Part shown: positions 1 through 8,266 of the stretch, piece by piece
Position numbering within the stretch: position 1 is the first letter of the stretch
Layout of the letters: every line of letters begins with the position of its first letter
Origin: 66-474 sp036759545
Lineage (GTDB): Bacteria; Pseudomonadota; Gammaproteobacteria; Xanthomonadales; Rhodanobacteraceae
Length of the DNA stretch: 64,000 nt
NCBI GenBank assembly: GCA_036759545.1
Contig: DAIOUL010000005.1
Span: forward strand, 4,589 to 68,588
Direction: 5' to 3'
Notes under the pieces: model-generated
What the model was told of the DNA's origin: nothing
The model's input: only the letters and a program-made list of their open reading frames with translations
Databases searched by the model: none
Program-made: the position numbers and the translations under genes

Positions 1-429
1 ACCGACGACATGAAGGCCGCGATGAAGTCCGGCGACAAGCAGCGGCTGGGCACGATCCGGCTGGTGCAGGCCGCGATCAAGCAGCGCGAAGTGGACGAGC
101 GCATCCGGTTGGATGACGCGCAGGTATTGCACGTGCTCGAGAAGATGCTGAAGCAGCGCCGCGATTCGGTCGCGCAGTACGAAGCCGCGCAGCGCCAGGA
201 CCTCGCCGCGCAGGAGCGCTACGAAATCGGCGTGATCGAGTCCTATCTGCCGGCGCAATTGTCGGAAGCGGAAGTCGATGCCTTGATCTCCTCGGCCATC
301 GCCGATTCCAACGCCAGCTCGCCGCGCGACATGGGCAAGGTGATGGCGCTGCTTAAGGAGCGCGCCGCCGGCCGTGCCGATTTCGGCGCGTTGTCGCAGA
401 AGGTGAAGGTGAAACTCGCCGCGGGCTGA
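1..429 (+). CDS. GatB/YqeY domain protein, 5' end cut by window
   Basis: The frame is open from base 1 and gives 142 residues before TGA, so roughly the first five or six residues of a family normally near 148 aa lie outside. The YqeY family resembles the C-terminal tRNA-interacting domain of the GatB amidotransferase subunit; its own role is unsettled. The helical body (MKSGDKQRLGTIRLVQAAIK, then a segment around YLPAQLSEAEV) is the typical YqeY pattern. In many gammaproteobacteria the gene lies between rpsU and dnaG. Here an unrelated hydrolase follows, so any rpsU would be just left of the window. Confidence 0.9.
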   Translation, partial: TDDMKAAMKSGDKQRLGTIRLVQAAIKQREVDERIRLDDAQVLHVLEKMLKQRRDSVAQYEAAQRQDLAAQERYEIGVIESYLPAQLSEAEVDALISSAIADSNASSPRDMGKVMALLKERAAGRADFGALSQKVKVKLAAG

Positions 430-450
430 ATCTGGAGGGTGTGCCGACAT

Positions 451-475
451 CGGCGAAACCTCGCCGAAAGGCAGG
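451..475 (+). other. Overlapping hairpins upstream of the hydrolase
   Basis: CGGCGA-AACC-TCGCCG (451-466) is a perfect six-pair hairpin. The overlapping segment 459-475 can instead fold as CCTCGCC-GAAA-GGCAGG, with a GNRA tetraloop and one bulged C. The two folds exclude each other. They lie between the yqeY stop and the hydrolase start. It may be a weak terminator or a leader structure; no T tract follows. Confidence 0.35.
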
Positions 476-539
476 CGTCGCAAGCTGGTCCCCGTGATGC
501 TCGGCGTGGGCTGGACGTTCGGGCGACGACCGGACGGGC

Positions 540-1403
540 ATGAGCATGACCCAATCGATGATCAAGCAGGCCGACTTCCTGCTGCGCGGCGGGCGCAGCG
601 GCGTTCTGCTGATCCACGGCCTCACCGGCACGCCCGCGGAGATGCGCTTCGTCGGCAAGGGGCTGCACCGCGCGGGCTACACCGTGTACGGCATGCAGCT
701 CGCGGGGCACTGCGGTTCCGAATCCGATCTGCTGAAAACGGGATGGCGCGACTGGCGGCGCAGCGTTGCCGAAGCGGCGGATCGACTGCTGCGCGAAGTG
801 GATCACCTGTTCGTCGGTGGCCTGTCGATGGGCGCGGTGCTGGCACTGCAACTGGCGATCGACCGGCCGCAAGCGGTGGACGGTCTCGCACTCTACGGCA
901 GCACGTTCTTCTATGACGGCTGGACGATCCCGAAGCTCGCACGTTTGTCCTTCATGCTGCCGCTCGTTTGCGGGCTCGGGTTGTTCAAGCAACGCCGCTT
1001 CATGGAAAGTTTTCCATACGGCATCAAGGACGAGCGCGTTCGTCAGCGCATCGCCGGCGCGATGTTCGCCGGGATGAGCGAAACCGGCGGCCTGCCCGGC
1101 AATCCCTGGCCCTCGCTGGCGGAATTCCACAAGCTGGTCTGGCATGTGCGGCCGCGGCTGCATCGAGTGCGCGCGCCCTGCCTGATGATGCATTCGGCCG
1201 ACGACGACATCGCCAGTGTGCGCAATGCGCAGCTTGTCGAACGGCGGATATCCGCGCCGACCGAAACCGTACTGCTCAACAACAGCTATCACATGATCAC
1301 CGTGGACGGCGAACGCGATCAGGTGATCGCGCGTTCGGCGGAGTTCTTCGCGCGCGTGCTGGGCCGGCACGAGCCCTTTGCCTCGGCCGCCGTCCCGGCC
1401 TGA
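540..1403 (+). CDS. Alpha/beta hydrolase (carboxylesterase-like)
   Basis: A 287-residue soluble alpha/beta hydrolase. The oxyanion-hole segment HGLTG is at residues 26-30, the nucleophile elbow GLSMG puts the serine at 96, and SADDD (about 220) and SYHM (about 255) supply the likely acid and histidine. It resembles the EstA/monoacylglycerol-lipase type carboxylesterases. The next two genes, an ACP and a ketosynthase on the same strand, make release or editing of an acyl chain a reasonable but unproven role. ATG at 540 is followed by another in-frame ATG at 546; no strong ribosome site separates them. No signal peptide. Confidence 0.85.
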   Translation: MSMTQSMIKQADFLLRGGRSGVLLIHGLTGTPAEMRFVGKGLHRAGYTVYGMQLAGHCGSESDLLKTGWRDWRRSVAEAADRLLREVDHLFVGGLSMGAVLALQLAIDRPQAVDGLALYGSTFFYDGWTIPKLARLSFMLPLVCGLGLFKQRRFMESFPYGIKDERVRQRIAGAMFAGMSETGGLPGNPWPSLAEFHKLVWHVRPRLHRVRAPCLMMHSADDDIASVRNAQLVERRISAPTETVLLNNSYHMITVDGERDQVIARSAEFFARVLGRHEPFASAAVPA

Positions 1404-1567
1404 CCGGCGTCTTCACGCCGGCGCAACAAACGTGCTGGCTGGATGCGCCGGCCGAAGCGCCGCGCGAGAACTGCCGCACGGCGCCGCGGCCGTAGCGGCT
1501 GGCATACTGGTGCAGGACCGCGAGCGCTTGAGCGCGGTTGCGCCGGACGTGGCGACAGGAGAGACGC

Positions 1568-1864
1568 ATGAGCGACGACGTGCAGCAGACCGTGTTCGGC
1601 ATCATCGCCAAGGAGGCCAACATCGACGTGTCGAAGATCACGCTCGATTCGACCCTGAAGGATCTGCAGATCGCATCGCTGGATGCCATCCAGATCATTT
1701 TCGAAATCGAGGATCACTACAAGATCCAGATGCCCGACCGCGACCCGAACTTCGACACAGAATCGGTGCGCGGATTGGTGGAAACGGTGCAGAAACTGTT
1801 GGCCGAGCAAGCCGCCAATCCCCCACCCGCAGCGCCCACCGCGAGTCCGCCAACTTCGAGCTGA
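1568..1864 (+). CDS. Acyl carrier protein
   Basis: A 98-residue phosphopantetheine-type carrier with the ACP helix pattern: an acidic N-terminal helix, then LQIASLDAIQ, then an acidic recognition helix (IIFEIEDHYKIQM). Ser37 is the expected attachment site, but the canonical DSL motif reads ASL, so the aspartate before the serine is replaced. The last 20 or so residues are a Pro/Ala/Ser tail. The ketosynthase starts 4 bases after the stop. This ACP-KS pairing recalls NodF-NodE and aryl-polyene loci rather than the housekeeping fabD-fabG-acpP-fabF cluster. ATG at 1568 follows an AGGAG-like site. Confidence 0.85.
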   Translation: MSDDVQQTVFGIIAKEANIDVSKITLDSTLKDLQIASLDAIQIIFEIEDHYKIQMPDRDPNFDTESVRGLVETVQKLLAEQAANPPPAAPTASPPTSS

Positions 1865-1868
1865 AGCG

Positions 1869-3089
1869 ATGAACCGCCGCGTCGTGATCACCGGCGTGGG
1901 CGCGATCTGCGCGCTTGGCCACAACGCGCGAGAAGTTTGGCAAGGCATGCGCGAAGGCCGCAGCGCGATCGCGCCGCTCTCGGGTTTCGACGATCCGACC
2001 TTGCGTGTGCGCGTGGCCGCGCAGGTGCGCGATTACGATCCGCTGCAACATTTCGACGAAAAGAAACTTCTGCTGCTGGATCGCGTTTCGCAATTCGCGC
2101 TGATCGCCGCGCGCGAAGCGGTTTCGCACTCCGGCCTCGACTTTTCGGCAGACGAATCCTTGCGCGCGCGCACCGCGTGCGTCGTCGGCACCGGTACCGG
2201 CGGCGAGCAGACCAACGACGAATGTTCGAAACGTCTGTACGCGGAAGGCAATCCGCGCCTGCATCCGCTGTCGATCGTACGGCGCATGGTCAACGCGCCG
2301 GCTTCGCAGGTGTCGATCGAGTTCGGCGCGACCGGTCCGGCGTTTTCCGTTTCCAGTGCCTGCGCCTCGGCCAATCACGCGCTGGCATCGGCGTTCGCGC
2401 TGGTGCGCAGCGGCGCGGCGGACGTCGCGCTCGCTGGCGGCACCGAGGCGTGCATCACTCTCGGCGTGCTGCGCGCCTGGGAAGCGATGCGCGTGCTGGC
2501 CGACGACACCTGCCGGCCATTCTGCAAGCAGCGCCGGGGCCTGGTGCTGGCCGAAGGCGCCGGCATGTTCGTGCTAGAGGACTTCGACCACGCCCGTGCG
2601 CGCGGCGCGGAAATCCTGGCGGAATTCGCTGGCGCGGGCATGTCGGCCGATGCCGGCGATATCGTGTTGCCGTCGGACGCCGGCGCCGCGAAGGCGATGC
2701 AAGCCGCGCTGGACAATGCGGGATTGAACGCGGACGAAATCGATTACATCAACGCCCACGGCACCGGCACGCCGGCCAACGATCCCACCGAAACGCGCGC
2801 GATCCGGAAAGTGTTCGGCGAACACGCGAATTCGCTGGCCGTTTCATCCACCAAGTCCGTGCACGGCCACGCGCTCGGCGCCGCCGGGGCGATCGAGTTG
2901 ATCGCCGCGATCGGTGCGTTGCGCGATCAAGTTGTGCCGCCCACGGCCAACTTCCTCGATCCCGATCCGGAATGCGATCTGGATTACGTACCGAACGTTG
3001 CCCGCAAACGCGAAGTGCGCGTTGCACTGTCGAATGCGTTTGCGTTCGGGGGCCTCAATGCGGTGGTGGCGCTTAAGCGCGCTTTCTGA
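1869..3089 (+). CDS. Beta-ketoacyl-ACP synthase (KAS II/NodE type)
   Basis: A 406-residue decarboxylating condensing enzyme that extends an acyl-ACP with malonyl-ACP. The catalytic triad is complete: Cys165 in SSACASA, His297 in AHGTGTP and His334 in KSVHGHALGAAGA. The N-terminus MNRRVVITGVGAICALG is standard for the FabF family, so ATG at 1869 is preferred over the in-frame upstream extension. It is probably cotranscribed with the ACP just upstream. The gene could serve a specialised lipid or polyene; no ketoreductase or dehydratase is nearby, so those steps would be supplied elsewhere. NodE-like is an inference from the ACP-KS arrangement. Confidence 0.9.
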   Translation: MNRRVVITGVGAICALGHNAREVWQGMREGRSAIAPLSGFDDPTLRVRVAAQVRDYDPLQHFDEKKLLLLDRVSQFALIAAREAVSHSGLDFSADESLRARTACVVGTGTGGEQTNDECSKRLYAEGNPRLHPLSIVRRMVNAPASQVSIEFGATGPAFSVSSACASANHALASAFALVRSGAADVALAGGTEACITLGVLRAWEAMRVLADDTCRPFCKQRRGLVLAEGAGMFVLEDFDHARARGAEILAEFAGAGMSADAGDIVLPSDAGAAKAMQAALDNAGLNADEIDYINAHGTGTPANDPTETRAIRKVFGEHANSLAVSSTKSVHGHALGAAGAIELIAAIGALRDQVVPPTANFLDPDPECDLDYVPNVARKREVRVALSNAFAFGGLNAVVALKRAF

Positions 3090-3259
3090 TTCTCCGCGGG
3101 AGCTGAATCTGGTCGTATCGCCATTCCGGAACTACGCGGAGCGCAGAGCCCTGAATCCAGTTTCGCTCTTCCGCAACGATCCGGCTCTGCTGCTCACCCT
3201 GACGTGATGACCTGCGCCGGTGGTATTTTGGTCCCTCGTCGAATCGACCTGGGATCGAG

Positions 3260-3664
3260 ATGAAAGCTCTGGCCGTTGCACTTCTCGGAATGTGCTTGTC
3301 TATGTCCGCATTCGCAGAAGACGGACTGGTTGTCCACTTCACGATCAAGAAAACCGCGGGCGACGAAACGAAAACGTACACCAACACCGTGCTGATGCGT
3401 CTCTCTGAAGCGTCGACATTTACATTTCCGGGAATGTACGAGATGCGACTGGATTCGCGAGCGATGCAAGGGGATCAGGAAAACCTCGTAATCGCGATCA
3501 AGGATATTTCCAGCGGCAAACCTGTGTACGCAGGAGATGGAGCAACAACGCTGAAGGTCGGCGCATCAACGACGATTCCGTTGCACCAGTTGCAGAACGC
3601 ACAAGCACGGTATGAGGTTTTCCTCGATACTTCGTACGGGCAGCTCCCCAAGTCTGTGCACTGA
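3260..3664 (+). CDS. Small exported protein of unknown function
   Basis: A 134-residue protein with a clear Sec signal peptide (MKALAVALLGMCLSMSAFA, cleavage after about residue 19). The mature part is mostly beta-type, rich in Thr and Ser, with no cysteine and no motif I recognise. The start ATG follows GGGATCGAG at suitable distance. Base composition is visibly lower in GC than its neighbours, with AAA, ACA and GAT codons more common, which may mean recent acquisition. It is flanked by intergenic repeats on the right. Function unknown; periplasmic location inferred. Confidence 0.65.
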   Translation: MKALAVALLGMCLSMSAFAEDGLVVHFTIKKTAGDETKTYTNTVLMRLSEASTFTFPGMYEMRLDSRAMQGDQENLVIAIKDISSGKPVYAGDGATTLKVGASTTIPLHQLQNAQARYEVFLDTSYGQLPKSVH

Positions 3665-3703
3665 AGCGCGTTGCGCGCAGCGTCGGAAAGCGCAGCAGCA
3701 AAC

Positions 3704-3788
3704 GTAGCCCGGATGCAGGCGCGTAGCGCCGGAATCCGGGAACATTCGTGGATCAGTCCCGGATTCCACTTCGCTCCATCCGGCTACG
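3704..3788. repeat. GTAGCCCGGATG-type inverted-repeat element
   Basis: About 85 bp bounded by GTAGCCCGGATG on the left and CATCCGGCTAC on the right, an inverted pair missing one base. The interior holds a second inverted pair (CGGAATCCGGG / CCCGGATTCC). A better-preserved copy with the same ends lies at 58324-58409. Confidence 0.65.
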
Positions 3789-3799
3789 GAAGAGCAAAA

Positions 3800-3906
3800 A
3801 ACTGGATTACTCGCGCCGTCCATGGCGCTCGCCCTTCGGGCCATCGGCTTTGCCGATGTTCGCTTCGGCATCCTGCCTTCGCAGTCCGGCTCTCGCCGGA
3901 ATGACG
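3800..3906. repeat. Partial CCGGAATGACG-type repeat
   Basis: A GC-rich stretch ending in CCGGAATGACG (3896-3906), the right terminus shared with complete elements at 36124, 53340, 55962 and 57809. The left terminus CGTCATTCCGG is absent. The interior has local inverted repeats such as CATCGGC-TTT-GCCGATG. Confidence 0.5.
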
Positions 3907-3921
3907 AGTCCGCGTAGCGGC

Positions 3922-4384
3922 TCAACCCAAGGGCGCGAGCATCATCAGCTTGCCGATATCGATGTATTGCAGCAGGCCGGCCATGCCCTGCATCACGTGC
4001 GGTTCGGAAGCCACGCCGGTGATCGCCCACTGACCCCAGATTTCGAACGCGTTCTGGATCGCTCCCGGTCCGCCGTTGGCGAACGCGCGTTGCGCTTGGC
4101 GTGGACATGCGTCCGTCAGCATCGAGGTGACGACGCTGCCGGCCTGCTGGTTGAGGGATTCACGCTGCGCCGGACTGATCGATGCCAGCGGCGCCACGTC
4201 GGGATCGAGCGCCAGCGTAGCGAACGCCCATTGCGTCAGCACCTTGCGATCCGCGGGCGTGGTCGCACGGATCAGGCATTGACCGAGATCGTCCGAATCG
4301 ACGCCCGCCGCTTGCGAAGGGTTGAGGCGTCACCACGCAAACGACAGACGACACGGCAAGCAGCATGAGGAAGTAAGGGCGCAT
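3922..4384 (-). pseudogene. Frameshifted small exported protein
   Basis: Two frames join into one plausible protein. Frame A starts at ATG 4384 with a hydrophobic signal peptide (MRPYFLMLLAVSSVVCVV...). The downstream frame, open from about 4320 to the stop at 3922, gives VDSDDLGQCLIRATTPADRK and then a helical domain ending in LMMLAPLG. The downstream frame has a TGA just before this point and no good start, and frame A becomes Arg-rich nonsense after about 4310. One extra base (or two missing) near 4310-4325 explains it. It is either a true pseudogene or a sequencing error. The domain itself has no function I recognise. Confidence 0.55.
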
Positions 4385-4455
4385 GTCGGCTGATCCTGTC
4401 GAGATCAACTATGGACCGCGCGATTGTTCCGACGTTCCGCCGATTGGATGTTCGC

Positions 4456-4501
4456 AAGAACTGGATTTCGGATCGCCGCTTGCGCGGCGTCCGGAATGAC
4501 G
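4456..4501. repeat. Partial CCGGAATGACG-type repeat
   Basis: Between the frameshifted gene and the end of cysK is a fragment ACTGGATTTCGGATCGCCGC...GCGGCGTCCGGAATGACG. Its right end matches the terminus of the longer dispersed elements, and the internal GCCGC/GCGGC pair is the same as in the copy at 57809-57907. Confidence 0.5.
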
Positions 4502-4510
4502 GCCACTGAA

Positions 4511-5470
4511 TCAGCTTTGCTGATTCAACCAGTCATCATCGCTGCCTTCATTCACCCCCTCGAACAGGAACGTCGAGAGGTAGCGCTCGCCGGTGTCGGG
4601 CAACATCGCCAGCAATACCGAACCTTGCGGCGCTTTCTTGGCGGCCTCCAGCGCCGCGGCGACGGTGGCGCCGGAAGAAATGCCGCAGAAGATGCCTTCT
4701 TCCTGCGCCAGCCGCCGCGCGGTGTCGCGCGCCAGCACTTCGTCCACCGGGATGATTTCATCGGCAATGGTGCGGCTCAAAACCTGCGGCAGGAAATCCG
4801 GCGTCCAGCCCTGGATCTTGTGCGGATGCCATTCCTCTCCCGAGAGCAAGGATGCATTCGCAGGTTCGGTCGCGATGATCTTGATATTCGGTCGCGCGAG
4901 TTTCAGCACCTCGCCCGCGCCGGTGAGCGTGCCGCCGGTGCCCCAGCCGCTGACGAAATAATCCAGCCGTTTTCCCGCAAAATCACGCAGGATTTCCGGG
5001 CCCGTGGTCTGGCGGTGATAGGCGGGATTGGCTTCGTTCTCGAATTGCCGCGCCAGAAACCAGCCGTGCTGCTTCGCGAGTTCCTCCGCCTTGCGCACCA
5101 TGCCGGTACCGCGCTCGGCCGCGGGCGTCAGGATCACCTTCGCGCCGTAGGCGCGCATCAACTTGCGGCGTTCGATCGAGAATGAATCCGACATCACGGC
5201 CACGAACCGATAACCGCGCGCGGCGCAAACCATCGCCAGCGCCACGCCGGTGTTGCCGGACGTCGCTTCGACGACGGTCTGACCGGGTTTCAACGTGCCG
5301 CGCTGCTCGGCATCCAGGATGATCGCGATCGCCAGGCGATCCTTGACCGAACCACCCGGATTGAACGATTCGACTTTCGCATAAAGCGTGACGTGCGCGG
5401 GCGCGATGCGGCGCAGCTTGACGATCGGTGTGCCGCCGATGGTGTCGACGATGCTTTCGTGCAGGGACAT
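4511..5470 (-). CDS. cysK: Cysteine synthase A (O-acetylserine sulfhydrylase)
   Basis: A 319-residue PLP enzyme that joins sulfide to O-acetylserine to make cysteine, the last step of sulfate assimilation. Lys43 in NPGGSVKDR is the PLP Schiff-base lysine, TSGNTG (70-75) binds substrate, and GTGGTLTGAG holds the cofactor phosphate. The true start is ATG 5470, preceded by AGGAGTC; the same frame stays open far upstream into cysG and should not be annotated. It lies 32 bp after cysG on the same strand, so siroheme and cysteine synthesis are probably cotranscribed. Confidence 0.95.
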   Translation of the reverse strand: MSLHESIVDTIGGTPIVKLRRIAPAHVTLYAKVESFNPGGSVKDRLAIAIILDAEQRGTLKPGQTVVEATSGNTGVALAMVCAARGYRFVAVMSDSFSIERRKLMRAYGAKVILTPAAERGTGMVRKAEELAKQHGWFLARQFENEANPAYHRQTTGPEILRDFAGKRLDYFVSGWGTGGTLTGAGEVLKLARPNIKIIATEPANASLLSGEEWHPHKIQGWTPDFLPQVLSRTIADEIIPVDEVLARDTARRLAQEEGIFCGISSGATVAAALEAAKKAPQGSVLLAMLPDTGERYLSTFLFEGVNEGSDDDWLNQQS

Positions 5471-5502
5471 GACCGACTCCTGTTGCGATGGATGGGCGCG
5501 GA

Positions 5503-6942
5503 TCAGGCGGCGCGCACCGCCATTGCGTCGCGTAGGCCGAGCGGCGCGGCACCGAACCAGTGCAGCTCGTTTGCAAACGCCGCGACCTCGCCGACGATCA
5601 GCAGCGCCGGCGAGCGGATAGCGTACTCCTGCGCGGTTCGTGACAGGCGGTCGAGCCTTCCGGTGATCACGCGCTGATGCGGCGAGCCACCGTTTTCCAC
5701 GATGGCGAAAGGCGTTTGCGGCGCGCGGCCGTACCGGATCAGGTTCGAGGCCACGGATTCCAGCGCGCCCACGCCCATGTAAATCGCCAGCGTGTGTTGC
5801 GTTTGCGCGAATGCCTGCCAATCCGGCGCGCCGAGCGCATCCGTGCAGTGTGCGGTCAACAAGGTGATCGCGTGCGCGTGCTCGCGGTGCGTCAGCGGCA
5901 CACCCGCGAACGCCGCGCAGGCCAGCGCCGCAGTGACGCCCGGAATCACTTCGTAATCGACGCCGTGCGCGCGCAGGAATTCCAGTTCCTCGCCGCCGCG
6001 GGCGAACACCAGCGAATCACCGCCCTTCAGCCGCACCACATGCCGGCCGGCGCACGCGTGCCGCAACATCGATGCATGGATGCGGGCCTGCGTCCGCGCG
6101 TGATCCTCGCCCGCGCGCTTGCCGACATCGATGCGTTCGGCATCGCGTCGAGCCAGCTCCAGAACGCCATCGCAGACCAGGCGATCATGCAGGATCACGT
6201 CGGCTCGCTTGAGCGCGCGCAGGCCTTTCAATGTCAGCAACCCTGGATCACCTGTGCCTGCACCAACCAGTGCCACCGAGCCGCGCGCTTTTTGCGGCAC
6301 CTGCATCAATGTACGTTCGAAAGCCGAACGTGCATCGGCAAATCGCTCGCTGCGCAGCAAACGCGGTACCTCGCCCCTAAGTATTTCCGCAAAAAAGTGC
6401 CGGCGTTCGCGTGACTGCGGAAAGCGCGCGCGAATCCGGCCGCGGTCACGCGCGAGCAGATCAGCCAACCCTGCGAGCGAGTCGTCCAGTTCGCTGTCGA
6501 ACCTTTCGCGCAGATACGTGGCCAGCATCGGCGCGGCGCCGCCACCGGAAATCGCGATCTGCACCGGCCCGCGCCGCACCCGCGCGGGCACATGGAAGCT
6601 GGAAGTTTCCGCATCATCCACTGCGTTGACGAACACGCGCCGCGCGTGCGCGGCTTCCGCCACCGCGCGATTGATCGAAACATCATCGGTCGCCGCGATC
6701 ACCAGCCACATGCCGTCCAGCCAGCCCGGCTCGAATTCGCCTTCGCGATGCTCGATGTGCCCGCCTTCGGCCATCCGGTTCAATTCGGCGTCCAATGCCG
6801 GCGCGCCGACCGTGACGCGCGCGCCGGCTTCCAGCAATGCCCGCACCTTGCGGCGCGCGACCGCGCCGCCGCCCACGGCCAGCACCGAACGTCCGCGCAG
6901 ATCGACGAACAGGGGAAACAGTGGCGGGCGCGATGCGTCCAT
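5503..6942 (-). CDS. cysG: Siroheme synthase, trifunctional
   Basis: 479 residues in the standard CysG order. The N-terminal NAD-binding precorrin-2 dehydrogenase/ferrochelatase half has VGGGAVARRK (about 23-32) and ISGGGAAP; the C-terminal half is a SAM-dependent uroporphyrinogen-III C-methyltransferase (VGAGTGDPGLLTLKG, RLKGGDSLVFARGGEE, PGVTAALACAA). It makes siroheme for the sulfite reductase encoded by cysI in this window. ATG at 6942 (MDASRPPLFPLFVDLRG) matches the family N-terminus; an in-frame extension to 6996 is possible but unlikely. It is divergent from cysB, whose product may regulate it. Confidence 0.95.
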   Translation of the reverse strand: MDASRPPLFPLFVDLRGRSVLAVGGGAVARRKVRALLEAGARVTVGAPALDAELNRMAEGGHIEHREGEFEPGWLDGMWLVIAATDDVSINRAVAEAAHARRVFVNAVDDAETSSFHVPARVRRGPVQIAISGGGAAPMLATYLRERFDSELDDSLAGLADLLARDRGRIRARFPQSRERRHFFAEILRGEVPRLLRSERFADARSAFERTLMQVPQKARGSVALVGAGTGDPGLLTLKGLRALKRADVILHDRLVCDGVLELARRDAERIDVGKRAGEDHARTQARIHASMLRHACAGRHVVRLKGGDSLVFARGGEELEFLRAHGVDYEVIPGVTAALACAAFAGVPLTHREHAHAITLLTAHCTDALGAPDWQAFAQTQHTLAIYMGVGALESVASNLIRYGRAPQTPFAIVENGGSPHQRVITGRLDRLSRTAQEYAIRSPALLIVGEVAAFANELHWFGAAPLGLRDAMAVRAA

Positions 6943-7022
6943 GCGACGATCCTGATCGCGGCCGTGCAGCCGCGGAAATGAGCATCCCGCAGCCACTTAT
7001 TCCGAAACTTCATCAGCACCGG

Positions 7023-7052
7023 TTGGACGTCTAAACGTCCGCCTGATATTCT
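7023..7052 (+). promoter_or_regulatory. Putative cysB promoter with inverted repeat
   Basis: TTGGAC (7023-7028), an 18-base spacer and TATTCT (7047-7052) form a plausible sigma-70 promoter toward cysB. The -35 box overlaps a perfect inverted repeat GGACGT-CTAA-ACGTCC (7025-7040) that could be an operator. The 5' leader would be about 125 nt. The -35 match is weak (3 of 6), so this is tentative. Confidence 0.3.
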
Positions 7053-7184
7053 CCCCCCGAATCGATCCAGCGAAGCCTTCGATGTCGTTGCAACGTCGTC
7101 CCATGTGTTGGCGCACCTACGCGATGAAACGCGCGAATCGCGCGTGCTCTTCCGCCTGCCGCCCACACGTTCCGGACGACTTCC

Positions 7185-8171
7185 ATGACACTCACCCAGC
7201 TTCGTTATCTCGTCGCCATCGCTGATTCCGGCCTCAACATCACCCAGGCCGCCGGCCGCGTGCACGCCACGCAACCGGGACTCTCCAAGCAGATCAAACG
7301 GCTCGAAGACGAACTCGGCTTTCTGCTGTTCGCGCGGCGCGGGCGCAGCCTGCAAGCGCTTACCGCCGCCGGTGCGCAGGTGCTCGGGTATGCCAGGCGC
7401 GTCATGAGCGAAGCGGCGAATATCCGCGCGCTGGCGGCCAACCAGCGCGGCGACCGCCGCGGCCGCCTAACGGTAGTGACCACGCACACGCAAGCGCGGC
7501 ACGTGCTGCCGCGCGCGATCGCGGTGATCAAGCGCGAATTTCCGGAAGTGACCGTGCATCTGCAGCCGGCGGATGAAGGCGACATACTGCCGCAGCTCGC
7601 GCGCGGCGACGCCGATGTGGCGATCATCAGCAGCAGTGGCACGACGCCGGAAGGCGGCGTCGCGGTGCCGTTGTTCCGCTGGAAACGCGTGGTGCTGGTG
7701 CCGCGGTCGCACTCATTCGTTTCTCGCAAGCGCGCGCCGACCTTGCGCGAGCTGTCCGCGCATCCGCTGGTGAGTTACGCGTCGTCGCAGCAGCCGGGTT
7801 CTTCGTTGCGGCGCGCATTCGCGCAGGCCGGCTTGGACGTGAAGCTCGCGATGACCGCGGTCGACGCGGACCTGATCAAGACCTACGTGCGCGAAGGCTT
7901 GGGGTTGGGCATGTTGGCCGAGATGGCGGTGGATGCGCGGGTGGACGCCGATCTGCAGCCGCTGCCGGCGCCGGAGGCGCTACCGGAATGCACCACCTGG
8001 GCGGTGCTGCCGCGCGAACGCGTGCTGCGCGATTACGCGCTGGCGCTGCTGCACGCACTGGCACCGCAACTGGATCGCCACGACCTGCGCCGCGCGGTCA
8101 GCGGCAATGCGCAGCCGCGGTGGCCGCAGCCGCCGAGATGGGGCGAGTTGAGGCAGAAATACGCCGCGTGA
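7185..8171 (+). CDS. cysB: LysR-type regulator, CysB-like
   Basis: 328 residues. The N-terminal winged helix-turn-helix (about 1-60: MTLTQLRYLVAIADS, ITQAAGRVHATQPGLSKQIKRLEDELG) is typical of CysB/Cbl, and a periplasmic-binding-protein-like effector domain follows (about 90-290). In gammaproteobacteria CysB activates sulfate-assimilation genes and senses N-acetylserine. Its place, divergent from cysG-cysK and 1.3 kb from the end of cysJIH, fits that role. It could equally be a Cbl-type paralogue. The C-terminus is longer than average and Pro/Arg rich. Confidence 0.85.
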   Translation: MTLTQLRYLVAIADSGLNITQAAGRVHATQPGLSKQIKRLEDELGFLLFARRGRSLQALTAAGAQVLGYARRVMSEAANIRALAANQRGDRRGRLTVVTTHTQARHVLPRAIAVIKREFPEVTVHLQPADEGDILPQLARGDADVAIISSSGTTPEGGVAVPLFRWKRVVLVPRSHSFVSRKRAPTLRELSAHPLVSYASSQQPGSSLRRAFAQAGLDVKLAMTAVDADLIKTYVREGLGLGMLAEMAVDARVDADLQPLPAPEALPECTTWAVLPRERVLRDYALALLHALAPQLDRHDLRRAVSGNAQPRWPQPPRWGELRQKYAA

Positions 8172-8218
8172 TTCGGGCAGAACGTACCGTCGGGGACCTG
8201 AACACCATCCCCACCCAA

Positions 8219-8239
8219 CCCTCCCCTTGAAGGGGAGGG
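8219..8239. terminator. CT-rich hairpin between cysB and pheA
   Basis: CCCTCCCCTT-G-AAGGGGAGGG is a near-perfect palindrome between two convergent genes. It may stop transcription both ways but has no T tract. It belongs to a CT-rich repeat type also seen at 16047-16070 and 31642-31662, each with nearby ACCATCCCCACCC-like sequence in two of the three. Confidence 0.5.
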
Positions 8240-8266
8240 CTAAATCGGCCGCATGCAAGCGCGCTT

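Noticed and set aside
243..1370. Long minus-strand open frame across the yqeY and hydrolase genes
   Set aside because: Arg/His-rich shadow frame of GC-rich coding DNA; the plus-strand proteins have clear family motifs.
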